Positions 8,791-16,422 of a stretch of DNA of 34,917 nt are shown one piece after another (positions within the stretch are counted from its first letter, which is position 1; the number at the start of each line of letters is the position of its first letter). This DNA comes from Gemmataceae bacterium. Its GTDB lineage: Bacteria > Planctomycetota > Planctomycetia > Gemmatales > Gemmataceae. The stretch lies in contig SIAJ01000062.1 of NCBI GenBank assembly GCA_009691845.1, positions 1-34,917 of the forward strand, given 5' to 3'. Below the pieces are notes generated by a model that was not told the origin of the DNA, searched no databases, and worked only from the letters and a program-made list of their open reading frames with translations. A program made the translations under genes and the position numbers.

Positions 8791-9765
8791 ATGCATCGTC
8801 GTCGTGGCCGGCAAAGCACGCCGCAGGGTGCTCATCGGCCGGTCATGCTTGACGAGGTTCTAGCCGCCCTCGCACCACAAGAGGGCGAAATCGCCGTCGA
8901 TTGCACGCTCGGCTATGCCGGGCATTCGGCTGAATTGCTTCGCCGGGTCGGACCACTCGGGCGATTGTTCGCGTTCGACCTCGATGAAGGCAATTTAGCC
9001 CCCGCTCGCGAACTTCTCGCGGCAATCTCGCCGTCCTTCACGCTCACGCACGGAAATTACGCTGGTTTCCCCGCTATTATTGCCGCCGAGGGCATGGAAG
9101 GCTGCGACTGCCTGCTCGCCGATCTCGGCATGTCCAGCATGCAGGTGGACGATGGCGAGCGTGGCTTCTCGTTCATGCGCGATGGGCCACTCGATATGCG
9201 AATGGATCGCTCGCGTGGCCGGACGGCCGCCGAATTGTTGAGGACCATGACTGCGGAAGATTTGGCAAGTGCCTTTCGAGAACTGGGAGACGAACCCGAT
9301 GCCGAACGAATCGCGGAGGCCATCGTTCAACGCCGCGAAACGCAATCCCTCGAACGCACGCGGGAATTGATGGAGTTAATCCTGAAGGAAGCCCCTGTTA
9401 AGGTGAATCCGAACCCGCGACCGGGGGAGCCGACGGTTCGTCAGCAAGAGATCCGGCCGACGGCTCGTGTTTTTCAGGCTCTGCGCATTCTCGTCAATCG
9501 CGAGTTGGCGAACCTTCAGGAATTGCTGCGTCTGTTGCCCTGGTGCTTGAAGCCGGGCGGGAGGGTGGCGATTATCAGTTTTCACAGCGGCGAAGACCGC
9601 CTGGTCAAGGCCGCCTTTCGCGATGGCGTTCGCACTGGGGTATACGAATCCGCGAGCGAGGAACCCGTTCGTCCCGACTATAGCGAGAAGATGGACAACC
9701 CACGATCGCGGTCGGCAAAATTGAGATGCGCGGTTCGAAGTAAGGATCAGGCAGATAGCTTGTAG
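8791..9765 (+). CDS. rsmH: 16S rRNA (cytosine1402-N4)-methyltransferase
   Basis: Methylates N4 of C1402 in the ribosomal P site using S-adenosylmethionine. The 324-residue product has 'HRPVMLDEVL' near 15-24, the SAM-binding 'DCTLGYAGHS' at about 37-46 (usual form DxTxGxGGHS), 'DLGMSSMQVDDGERGFSF' from 111, 'DGPLDMRMD', 'RVFQALRI.VN.EL' and 'ISFHSGEDRLVK'. A CGGAG element precedes the ATG. In most bacteria this gene (mraW) leads the division and cell-wall cluster; here no mraZ, ftsL, ftsI or mur gene follows, and a palindrome ends the transcript. The stop codon is part of that palindrome. Confidence 0.95.
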   Translation: MHRRRGRQSTPQGAHRPVMLDEVLAALAPQEGEIAVDCTLGYAGHSAELLRRVGPLGRLFAFDLDEGNLAPARELLAAISPSFTLTHGNYAGFPAIIAAEGMEGCDCLLADLGMSSMQVDDGERGFSFMRDGPLDMRMDRSRGRTAAELLRTMTAEDLASAFRELGDEPDAERIAEAIVQRRETQSLERTRELMELILKEAPVKVNPNPRPGEPTVRQQEIRPTARVFQALRILVNRELANLQELLRLLPWCLKPGGRVAIISFHSGEDRLVKAAFRDGVRTGVYESASEEPVRPDYSEKMDNPRSRSAKLRCAVRSKDQADSL

Positions 9766-9792
9766 CTCAGGTTTTCAACCTGAGCTACAAGC
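9758..9792. repeat. Palindrome with GTAG core at the rsmH stop, shared with the sod 3' end
   Basis: GCTTGTAGCTCAGGTT (9758-9773) pairs perfectly with AACCTGAGCTACAAGC (9777-9792) over a 3-nt TTC loop: a 16-bp stem. GTAG occurs at 9762-9765 and CTAC at 9785-9788. The TAG stop of rsmH (9763-9765) is inside it and the minus-strand sod stop is 14 bases beyond, so it probably acts as a bidirectional terminator. It also resembles the other GTAG-ended palindromes of the window. Confidence 0.65.
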
Positions 9793-9805
9793 CTATTCCG
9801 GGCTC

Positions 9806-10519
9806 TTAGCCCTTCGCTAACGCCGCAAATCTTTCGGACACAAAATCCCAGTTGATCACTTTGAAGAACGCATCCACGTAATCGGCACGCTTATTCTGGT
9901 ACTTCAAGTAGTAAGCATGTTCCCAAACGTCGATGCCGAGTAGGGGCGTTCCACTGCCGTCCATCAGCGTGTTGTCCTGATTCGGGCTGCTCACGATTTT
10001 GAGCTTGCCTTCCTTGACGATCACCCAGGCCCAACCACTGCCGAATCGGGTCATGGCCGCTTCTTTGAGCAGCTTGAACATGTTCACTTGATCCTTGAAC
10101 GCATCCTCGACGGCCTTGCTTAGTGCGGTAGATGGCTTGCCGCCCTTGGGGGACATCAACTGCCAAAAGAGCGAGTGATTGTAATGTCCGCCGCCATTGT
10201 TACGCACGGCACCGCGAACCTTTTCGGGCAGCTTATCCAGACCCGCGAGCACGCCTTCAATTGGCTTGCCGGCCCAGTCGGTCCCCGCCAAGGCTTTGTT
10301 CAGGTTGTCCACGTAAGCTTTGTGATGGCGTTGCGAGTGAATCTCCATCGTCATTGCGTCGATGTGCGGCTCGAGGGCATCGAATGCGTAGGGCAGCTTC
10401 GGCAGGGTGTACAATTTGGCAGGTTCATCGGCGGCGATGGCGAGCGAAGGTGCGGCAAGGAAGGCTACGCCTGCCCCGGCCGTCGTGCGAAACAAGTCGC
10501 GGCGAGTGATCGAATTCAT
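9806..10519 (-). CDS. Superoxide dismutase, Fe/Mn family (Mn-type), Tat-exported
   Basis: Dismutates superoxide outside the cytoplasm. The first 30 residues are a twin-arginine signal (MNSITRRDLFRTTAGAG followed by a hydrophobic stretch to SLAIAADEP). The mature part is a complete Fe/Mn dismutase: metal ligands are His61 in MEIHSQRHH, His115 in GGGHYNHSLFW, and Asp197/His201 in DVWEHAYY. The GGH..NHS context and a C-terminal-domain Gln181 (SPNQDN) favour manganese over iron. The ATG at 10519 is preceded by AGGAG with a 9-base gap and begins the Tat signal exactly; the longer frame to 10648 is rejected. The folded, metal-loaded enzyme fits Tat export. Confidence 0.92.
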   Translation of the reverse strand: MNSITRRDLFRTTAGAGVAFLAAPSLAIAADEPAKLYTLPKLPYAFDALEPHIDAMTMEIHSQRHHKAYVDNLNKALAGTDWAGKPIEGVLAGLDKLPEKVRGAVRNNGGGHYNHSLFWQLMSPKGGKPSTALSKAVEDAFKDQVNMFKLLKEAAMTRFGSGWAWVIVKEGKLKIVSSPNQDNTLMDGSGTPLLGIDVWEHAYYLKYQNKRADYVDAFFKVINWDFVSERFAALAKG

Positions 10520-10668
10520 CGAGAGAGTCTCCTGAGTGAGGTTCGGCATGAGTAGGCATCCTAGATGCATCGTGCGGGAAAGGACAGCACGTTTTTTGGG
10601 CGGGTCAACGGCAAACGTACAGCATAGACGTCCACCGCCCATTCGCATTCAATCCGAATGGAACTCGC

Positions 10669-11853
10669 TTACTTGAACGCCTCAAATTCCTTGCCCAGAA
10701 CGCTGGCGGCAATCTTGAGTTTTAGAATCTCATCCGTCCCCTCGTAAATGCGGCAGACCCGCACATCAACCAGGTGACGCCCCGGTCGATACAGCGTCGA
10801 CCAGCCGCGACCTCCAAACGTTTGCACGGCCCGGTCGGCCGCATCCCAGGCGGCATTCGACGCAAAGAATTTCGCTTGAGCCGCAAGGATGTCGGCTTTC
10901 TTCGCGAGTTCATTGTCCGTGGGATTCGCCGTCGCTGCGTCCTTCGCTGCCGCCGCTTTCATCACCATGGCTTCCGTGCTGACGCGATGCATCTCAATTG
11001 CGGCAATGTGATCTTGCACAAGTTGGTGCCTTGCGATCGGCTTGCCGTGCTGGTGCCGTTCCTTCGTGTAATTCACAACCTCGTCGAGACAATCTTCAAT
11101 CACGCCGAGACAGCCAGCCGCGACACTCAGCCGGCCACTGACCAGGGTACCCATCGCAATGCGGAAGCCTTCGCCCTCTTGACCGAGCAGGTTGGCAACG
11201 GGAACCTCTGCGTTTTCGAGCTCGAACATGGCCGTATTGGCCGCGAACATGCCCATCTTGGCCGTGAGATTCTCGACCTTGAATCCCGGCTGGTTCGTGT
11301 CGACGACAAAGGCGGACACGCGGCGCTGGGCTCCTTCGGGTACATTCGCCGGGTAGCCGAAACAGACGATGGCATCCGCAATGCCGCCGTTGGAAATGAG
11401 ATACTTCACGCCATTCAGGATGAACTTGTCGCCTTGCCGTTCATAGGTCGTAGTCATTTCTAGTGGATTGCTCCCGGCATCCGGTTCCGTGAGTCCGAAG
11501 GCCAGGATCTTTTCGCCCCGACACGCGGCCGGCAGATAGCGTTGCTTCAAGTACTCGCTGCCCCACGTGAGAATGGGGTAGGCCCCGATGGAGACGTGAC
11601 CCGAAAAGAACGTGCGCACGCCGGTTCCTTCGCGGCCTATGCGTGCGAGGGCGCGAAGATACGTGACCGCATCGGCCCCGCGACCGCCGAGTTCCACAGG
11701 CGTCAACATGCCAAGGATATTGTGCTGCTTGCCGAGCGGGACGACCTGATCGTTGAAGCGATGCTCAACGTAGCAAAGCTCTTCGTGCGGGCGTATGTCC
11801 TGGCAGAAGGCCTCGACGTCGGCGAGAAGCTTGGTCTGTTCGGCGGTCGTCAT
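10669..11853 (-). CDS. Acyl-CoA dehydrogenase
   Basis: A FAD-dependent enzyme that makes the alpha-beta double bond of an acyl-CoA. The 394-residue protein has the family order: helical N-domain, 'AFGLTEPDAGSNP' and 'NGVKYLISNGGIAD' of the middle beta domain, and the C-terminal helical domain with 'QTFGGRGW' and RIYEGTDEIL (368-377), where Glu371 corresponds to the catalytic base of short/medium-chain members. The ATG at 11853 follows CTGGAG with a 7-base gap; upstream in-frame codons to 11919 lack such a site. No thiolase or electron-transfer flavoprotein gene is adjacent, so substrate length cannot be inferred. Confidence 0.92.
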   Translation of the reverse strand: MTTAEQTKLLADVEAFCQDIRPHEELCYVEHRFNDQVVPLGKQHNILGMLTPVELGGRGADAVTYLRALARIGREGTGVRTFFSGHVSIGAYPILTWGSEYLKQRYLPAACRGEKILAFGLTEPDAGSNPLEMTTTYERQGDKFILNGVKYLISNGGIADAIVCFGYPANVPEGAQRRVSAFVVDTNQPGFKVENLTAKMGMFAANTAMFELENAEVPVANLLGQEGEGFRIAMGTLVSGRLSVAAGCLGVIEDCLDEVVNYTKERHQHGKPIARHQLVQDHIAAIEMHRVSTEAMVMKAAAAKDAATANPTDNELAKKADILAAQAKFFASNAAWDAADRAVQTFGGRGWSTLYRPGRHLVDVRVCRIYEGTDEILKLKIAASVLGKEFEAFK

Positions 11854-12023
11854 GCGATTCTCCAGCAGCGGGGCCCGTTCCTCATTCTTTAGGTCGAATA
11901 TGTCCGATAGGCATCGCAAATTGCCTAAACTTCAGGAAGACGGCTTCTTGAAACCCAACTTGCCCTTGGAGAGTACAATATCCATGTGGCTCACTGCACC
12001 CACATTTTGAGGTTTGCTTAACC

Positions 12024-13913
12024 ATGTGCCGAATTTGGATCTGCTTGGTAACGGGCTTCGCTCTGGCAGGTTCGGCTGCGGCCGAGACCACAGTCGTAAC
12101 CGATAAACTAGGCAAGAAAATCGAGCCCTCGCTAGTGGACGCGTCAGGAAAGCCGGCGCTCCTGACGGCCCTGCTCGGCGAGAAGGCCACGGTGATCGTA
12201 TTTCTTTCGTTCGATTGTCCGAACTCGAACAATTACACGCCAACCTTGCTCGCTCTGCACAAGGAATATTCGAAAAAGGGGGTCCAATTCATCGGGATCA
12301 CCGAAACCGAAGTGACGGCCGCGGAATTGAAAACCAAAGTAGCCGAATACAAGTTTGTGTTCCCCGTGTTCGCCGACCCGAAGTTCCAGATCGCGGATTC
12401 GTTCAAAGCGACCACAACTCCGGAAGCATTCGTCCTTGATCACAATCAAATACTGCGCTATCGCGGCCGGATTGACAATATGTACAGCGAGCGCCTCAAG
12501 CGAAGCGCAACCGTTACCGATCACGATCTGAAGAATGCTCTCGACGATGTCCTGAGTGGGAAACCCGTCCGCACGCCCGCAACTTTCGCAGTGGGTTGCC
12601 CAATCGGTTCACGCGAGCCAGTCGTGAAGGCCCCGACCAAGGTGACCTATCACAAAGATGTGGCTCCGATCTTGCAATCGAGTTGTCAGGTATGTCATCG
12701 CCCCGGAGAGGTCGGCCCGTTCAGTTTGTTGAACTACAAGCAAGCGGTCGTCTGGGCCGAGGACATCAAGAAGTACACCGCCAGCCGGGCGATGCCGCCG
12801 TGGAAGCCTTCTGCGAACGAGTTTCCGTTCCATAACGATCGACGCTTGAGCGCTGCGGAAATCAACACCCTGGCGGATTGGGTGGATGGCGGCGTGCCCG
12901 AGGGCAACACCAAGGATGCTCCGAAGCCTAGCACGTTCACGGACGGCTGGATGCTTGGCAAGCCAGACCTGATCCTGACCACGAACGAGGACTTCACTCT
13001 CGGGGCCAGTGGCCACGATGCTTTCCGATGTTATGTGATGCCGACGAATCTTCCCGAAGATAAATACATCATCGGCTTTGAAGTGAAGCCGGGCAATCCG
13101 CGCATCGTTCATCACACGTTGAACTATTGGACGTTGAGCGACAGTGCCCGCAAGCTGGAAACCTCGGCCAAAGTAAAGGCGAAAGAGACTGACAAGGACC
13201 GCGGCCCAGGATACCCCGCTTCAATGGGTATTGGCTTCTTCCCAGGAAAGTCGCCAAGAGAGGATGTCCCCTCGCTCGGCAACTTTGGTGGCTGGGCTCC
13301 AGGGCAAGTTCCACGGTTCCTGCCCGAAGGCACCGGCTACATGTTGCCCAAAGGCGCGGATGTTGTGATTCAGACGCACTACCACCGCAATGGCAAGGAA
13401 GAAAAAGATCGTACACAGATCGGTCTGTTTTTCGCGAAGAAGCCCGTGAAGAGCCCGTATCAATCCGCGTTTGTGGCCCCGAAGAACCCCATCTTCATGA
13501 TGATCCCGGCCAACAAGGAAGATCACAAGATCGATGGCACCACGTATCTGCATACGGACGCGACCATGCACTCCGTCATGCCACACATGCATCTCATTGG
13601 CAAATCGGTGAAAGTGACCATGACGCCGCCTGGTGGCAAGCCGGCCACGCTCGTGGAAATCAAGCATTGGGATTACAACTGGCAAGAAACGTACTGGTTC
13701 AAGAAGCCCCTCGAACTCAAGGCGGGCACTCGTCTCGACATTGAGGCCATCTTCGACAACAGTACGAAGAACCCGAATAACCCCAAGAACCCACCGGCAC
13801 TGGTAACGTTTGGAGAACAGACGACGAATGAAATGTTGTTCGGCTTCTTCGGCCTGACGACGCCCGACAACAAGCGTATCATCTTCCGCAACACGCCGCC
13901 GGAGACGAAGTAA
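12024..13913 (+). CDS. Exported redoxin - cytochrome c - copper type II monooxygenase-like fusion
   Basis: A 629-residue secreted protein with three domains. A signal peptide (1-20) is followed by a thioredoxin-fold redoxin domain (about 25-180) with a single cysteine at 65 in 'FLSFDCPNSNNYTP'. A class I cytochrome-type heme site, CQVCH, is at 221-225 with possible distal Met257 in SRAMPPW. The C-terminal part matches the fold and copper ligands of dopamine beta-hydroxylase/peptidylglycine monooxygenases: HH at 363-364 (VHHTLNYW), HYH at 452-454, HMH at 521-523 (PHMHLIGKS) and Met604 in TTNEML. All expected ligands are present, so an active copper site is likely. The substrate is unknown. The heme could pass electrons to copper; that is inference. 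Confidence 0.85.
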   Translation: MCRIWICLVTGFALAGSAAAETTVVTDKLGKKIEPSLVDASGKPALLTALLGEKATVIVFLSFDCPNSNNYTPTLLALHKEYSKKGVQFIGITETEVTAAELKTKVAEYKFVFPVFADPKFQIADSFKATTTPEAFVLDHNQILRYRGRIDNMYSERLKRSATVTDHDLKNALDDVLSGKPVRTPATFAVGCPIGSREPVVKAPTKVTYHKDVAPILQSSCQVCHRPGEVGPFSLLNYKQAVVWAEDIKKYTASRAMPPWKPSANEFPFHNDRRLSAAEINTLADWVDGGVPEGNTKDAPKPSTFTDGWMLGKPDLILTTNEDFTLGASGHDAFRCYVMPTNLPEDKYIIGFEVKPGNPRIVHHTLNYWTLSDSARKLETSAKVKAKETDKDRGPGYPASMGIGFFPGKSPREDVPSLGNFGGWAPGQVPRFLPEGTGYMLPKGADVVIQTHYHRNGKEEKDRTQIGLFFAKKPVKSPYQSAFVAPKNPIFMMIPANKEDHKIDGTTYLHTDATMHSVMPHMHLIGKSVKVTMTPPGGKPATLVEIKHWDYNWQETYWFKKPLELKAGTRLDIEAIFDNSTKNPNNPKNPPALVTFGEQTTNEMLFGFFGLTTPDNKRIIFRNTPPETK

Positions 13914-13930
13914 GAAAGTGATGCGCCGAA

Positions 13931-14015
13931 TGTGGCGGTAGGCCTCCAGGCCTGCCGAAAGAGCGTCACAAAGTGCCACGACATCCGCGGGACAGGCCTG
14001 GAGGCCTATCCCACA
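13931..14015. repeat. BIME-like inverted pair between 13913 and 14100
   Basis: TAGGCCTCCAGGCCTG (13939-13954) is the exact complement of CAGGCCTGGAGGCCTA (13993-14008). The outer flanks TGTGGCGG and TCCCACA also pair imperfectly. Each arm contains a small GCCT/AGGC hairpin, and the left arm is preceded by GTAG (13937-13941 region). The element sits just after the fusion gene and may end its transcript. Confidence 0.6.
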
Positions 14016-14099
14016 TAGATTCATGCATAACCTCGGAGCGTCGTGCGACAATACCAGCGTAACCTGCATCCATAGGCAATCCTCAACGAAGAACCTTCA

Positions 14100-14948
14100 A
14101 TGAAGTACCTGCTACTGCTCGGCCTTCTTGGCCTAGTCTTCTCGCCCGTGAAGGCGGACGAGAAGAAAGACCCACCCAAGAAGGCAATGACTTTTGAAGT
14201 CCCCTATCGACTCACGGACACCAAGCACATTCATGTGCGCGTGAAGATTAACGGGAAGGGCCCGTTCAACTTCATCATTGATACGGGTGCGCCGGCCCTG
14301 ATCATGACCGAGGCCATCGCCAAGAAGGTTGGCGGCAAGACCGAGGACGGCTGGACGACTTTCGACAAACTGGACATCGAAGGGGGCCTGTCGATCGACA
14401 AGCCGCGTGGCGTGGCCGTGGACATGTTTCAATTGAAGGGGATGAACTCGATGGGCCTGGCAGGCGTCGAGTTGCATGGCGTGATCGGCTACAACGTTCT
14501 GGCTCGCTATAAGATCGAGTACGACTTCACCGAGACCAAGTTGAAGTGGACGCCGGTCGATTTCAAAGCTCCGGATCCCAAGCGAATCGTCGACAAGAAT
14601 GGCGGGCAAGGCGGCCTGGAAATGATCGGGACGCTCACGCAGGTCCTTTCCATGCTGGGTGGGCTGAAGCCAAATTTTACTGTTCACCCGCGTGGCTTTC
14701 TCGGTGCGGAACTTGAACTGAAAGAAAAGGAACTGGTCATCAAGAATGTGCTTGCAGGCTCACCGGCTGAGGAAGCGGGTCTCAAGGTTGGGGATCGAAT
14801 CGAGATGGCCAAGGGAAAATCGCTGAGTTCCTCCGAGGATTTGCTCGAAGCAGTCAAGAAACTGCCTGAAGGAACATCGCTCAAGCTGACTGTGAAACGT
14901 GGACAAGAGAGCAAGGACATCACCGTTGAACTCGGGAAGGGGCTGTAA
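14100..14948 (+). CDS. Exported retropepsin-like aspartyl protease with PDZ domain (first copy)
   Basis: A 282-residue protein with a signal peptide (1-19, cleavage near VKA-DEK). The retroviral-type aspartyl protease half has 'GPFNFIIDTGAPALIM' with catalytic DTGA at 61-64, followed by the second hydrophobic-glycine element GVIGYNVL (127-134). A PDZ domain spans about 199-280: 'GFLGAELE', 'VLAGSPAEEAGLKVGDRI' and a final beta strand. Such single-domain retropepsins need to dimerise to form an active site. The stop is 2 bases before the next gene, a paralogue with the same layout, so they are one operon. The substrate is unknown. Confidence 0.85.
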   Translation: MKYLLLLGLLGLVFSPVKADEKKDPPKKAMTFEVPYRLTDTKHIHVRVKINGKGPFNFIIDTGAPALIMTEAIAKKVGGKTEDGWTTFDKLDIEGGLSIDKPRGVAVDMFQLKGMNSMGLAGVELHGVIGYNVLARYKIEYDFTETKLKWTPVDFKAPDPKRIVDKNGGQGGLEMIGTLTQVLSMLGGLKPNFTVHPRGFLGAELELKEKELVIKNVLAGSPAEEAGLKVGDRIEMAKGKSLSSSEDLLEAVKKLPEGTSLKLTVKRGQESKDITVELGKGL

Positions 14949-14950
14949 CC

Positions 14951-15802
14951 ATGAAAAAACTACTCGCTTCGCTGTTGCTCATTCCTCTGGGCTTCAACTT
15001 CGTTCGGGCCGATGAGAAGCCGCTCGAAAAACCGAAAACGCAAACGGTGAAGTTCGAACTCGTTCCGAGCGGGCACTTCATCGTCTCGGTCAAGCTGAAT
15101 GGCAACGGGCCGTACAACTTGATCTTCGACACAGGTGCACCGACGACATTGATCACTCCGCGGATCGCCAAGGATGCGAAGGTTGCGGGCGACGCCAAGG
15201 ATAAGCCCCTCATTCCGCTCTTCGGCATGATGGGTCAAGTCAAGGTGAAGGAATTCACGGTCGGCGATGTAAACGCCAAGGACGTGCCGGCAATGATCAT
15301 GGACCATCCCACGGTGAAAGCGTTCTCGCAAGAGTACGAGAAGAAGTACGGGTCGATCGAGGGCATCGTCGGCTTCCCGTTCTTCGCTCAGTTCAAGATG
15401 ACCGTCGATTATTCTGCGAAAGAAATGACCTTCACGCCCAATGGCTACAAGGCAGCGGACGTGATGCAGGACCTCATGCAAACCATGATGAGTTCCATGG
15501 GCTCCAAGCCGCAACCGAGGATTGCCGCCCCAGCCGGCTTATGGGGCCTGGAACTCACAAAACCCAGCGACGATGAAGCAGATGGCGTGAACGTGAAAAC
15601 CGTTTTCGCCGGGACGGCCGCCGCCGCCGCCGGCCTGAAGGCGGGAGATCGCGTACTCACGATTGATGGCCGATGGACGGACAGTGTCCCAGATGCTTAC
15701 ACTGCAACTAGTTACGTCACTCCTGGCAAGTCCGTTCATGTGGTTGTGAAGCGCGGCGGCAAGGAAGTGAAACTGACGGTCACTCCTAAGATTGGTTTGT
15801 GA
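14951..15802 (+). CDS. Exported retropepsin-like aspartyl protease with PDZ domain (second copy)
   Basis: A 283-residue paralogue of the preceding protein: signal peptide (1-20, cleavage near VRA-DEK), 'GPYNLIFDTGAPTTLI' with catalytic Asp60, 'EGIVGFPFF' as second protease element, and a PDZ domain in the last ~90 residues ('VFAGTAAAAAGLKAGDRVL'). The insert between the two protease elements is longer and the sequences have diverged strongly, so the duplication is old. The 2-base gap after the first copy suggests coupled translation and perhaps heterodimer formation, since each chain supplies one aspartate. Confidence 0.85.
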   Translation: MKKLLASLLLIPLGFNFVRADEKPLEKPKTQTVKFELVPSGHFIVSVKLNGNGPYNLIFDTGAPTTLITPRIAKDAKVAGDAKDKPLIPLFGMMGQVKVKEFTVGDVNAKDVPAMIMDHPTVKAFSQEYEKKYGSIEGIVGFPFFAQFKMTVDYSAKEMTFTPNGYKAADVMQDLMQTMMSSMGSKPQPRIAAPAGLWGLELTKPSDDEADGVNVKTVFAGTAAAAAGLKAGDRVLTIDGRWTDSVPDAYTATSYVTPGKSVHVVVKRGGKEVKLTVTPKIGL

Positions 15803-15803
15803 C

Positions 15804-15860
15804 GCAATCGCATTCCGATTGCACCTCGGTTAGCCCCCGGCTTGCTAGGGGCTGACCGAG
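15804..15860. terminator. Double hairpin after the retropepsin pair
   Basis: GCAATCG (15804-15810) pairs with CGATTGC (15816-15822) one base after the stop codon. Then CTCGGTTAGCCCC (from 15825) pairs with GGGGCTGACCGAG (15848-15860), with one mismatch. Two stacked stems without a T-tract; a likely transcript end. Confidence 0.5.
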
Positions 15861-15954
15861 TCATTACCCAAAATCGAGTTCGAAGGGGACCAATGCCAAA
15901 TTGGCCCCCGTCTTCGTTTTGTGTTCTAGGCTTCCAAGTCTGCACGAGGATCTC

Positions 15955-16380
15955 ATGACGTCTACCGAATGGATCGCGACGCTTCGGCTCGTTCCGGAAG
16001 CCGAACACGGCAAACTCGTCATCGTTCTCAGCAACGGCTCCGAGTTGTGCGTCGACACTCTTTGTCGATACGAGTCCAATTTCTTGGTGATACGAGGTCG
16101 TACGGGCGGCACCATTGACGAAGCACGTGGTTTTTTCATTCCTTACAATCAAATGGTCTGTCTGAGAATTGATCGCAGCATCAAGATCGAGGAATTAGAG
16201 GCGATGTTCGGGCCTTCGGATGAGCGATCCACATCAGTTGCGAAGGAAACGCCTCTCGTGACTGCGTCGCGTCACCCAACACCGCCGGCCCCAACCGACC
16301 CGGCTGAAGCCTCGCGTCTGCTGCTCGATCGGATTCGCATGGTCCGGGCCACCTCCACGACCCGGCTTGCATCGCGTTAA
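15955..16380 (+). CDS. Hypothetical protein, small, cytoplasmic
   Basis: I do not recognise a named family. The 141-residue product has no signal peptide or membrane segment. Residues 1-75 form a predicted beta-rich domain: 'GKLVIVLSNGSELCVDTL', then 'FLVIRGRTGGTIDEARGFF' and 'IPYNQMVCLRIDR'. The alternation of strands and the 'IRGRxxGTxDE..FFIPY' pattern recall small planctomycete proteins that I know only as hypothetical. The tail (85-141) is Pro/Thr/Ala-rich and basic at the end, probably disordered. The ATG at 15955 has GAGGA just upstream; the in-frame TTG at 15901 adds an unconserved extension. Confidence 0.65.
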   Translation: MTSTEWIATLRLVPEAEHGKLVIVLSNGSELCVDTLCRYESNFLVIRGRTGGTIDEARGFFIPYNQMVCLRIDRSIKIEELEAMFGPSDERSTSVAKETPLVTASRHPTPPAPTDPAEASRLLLDRIRMVRATSTTRLASR

Positions 16381-16422
16381 GGCTGACCCGCCAGTCAACC
16401 ATCCTGCGGGCTCGGCTGAAAA

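Noticed and set aside
13221..14069. Long minus-strand frame opposite the copper-monooxygenase domain
   Set aside because: No recognisable family; the plus strand carries a complete set of heme and copper motifs.
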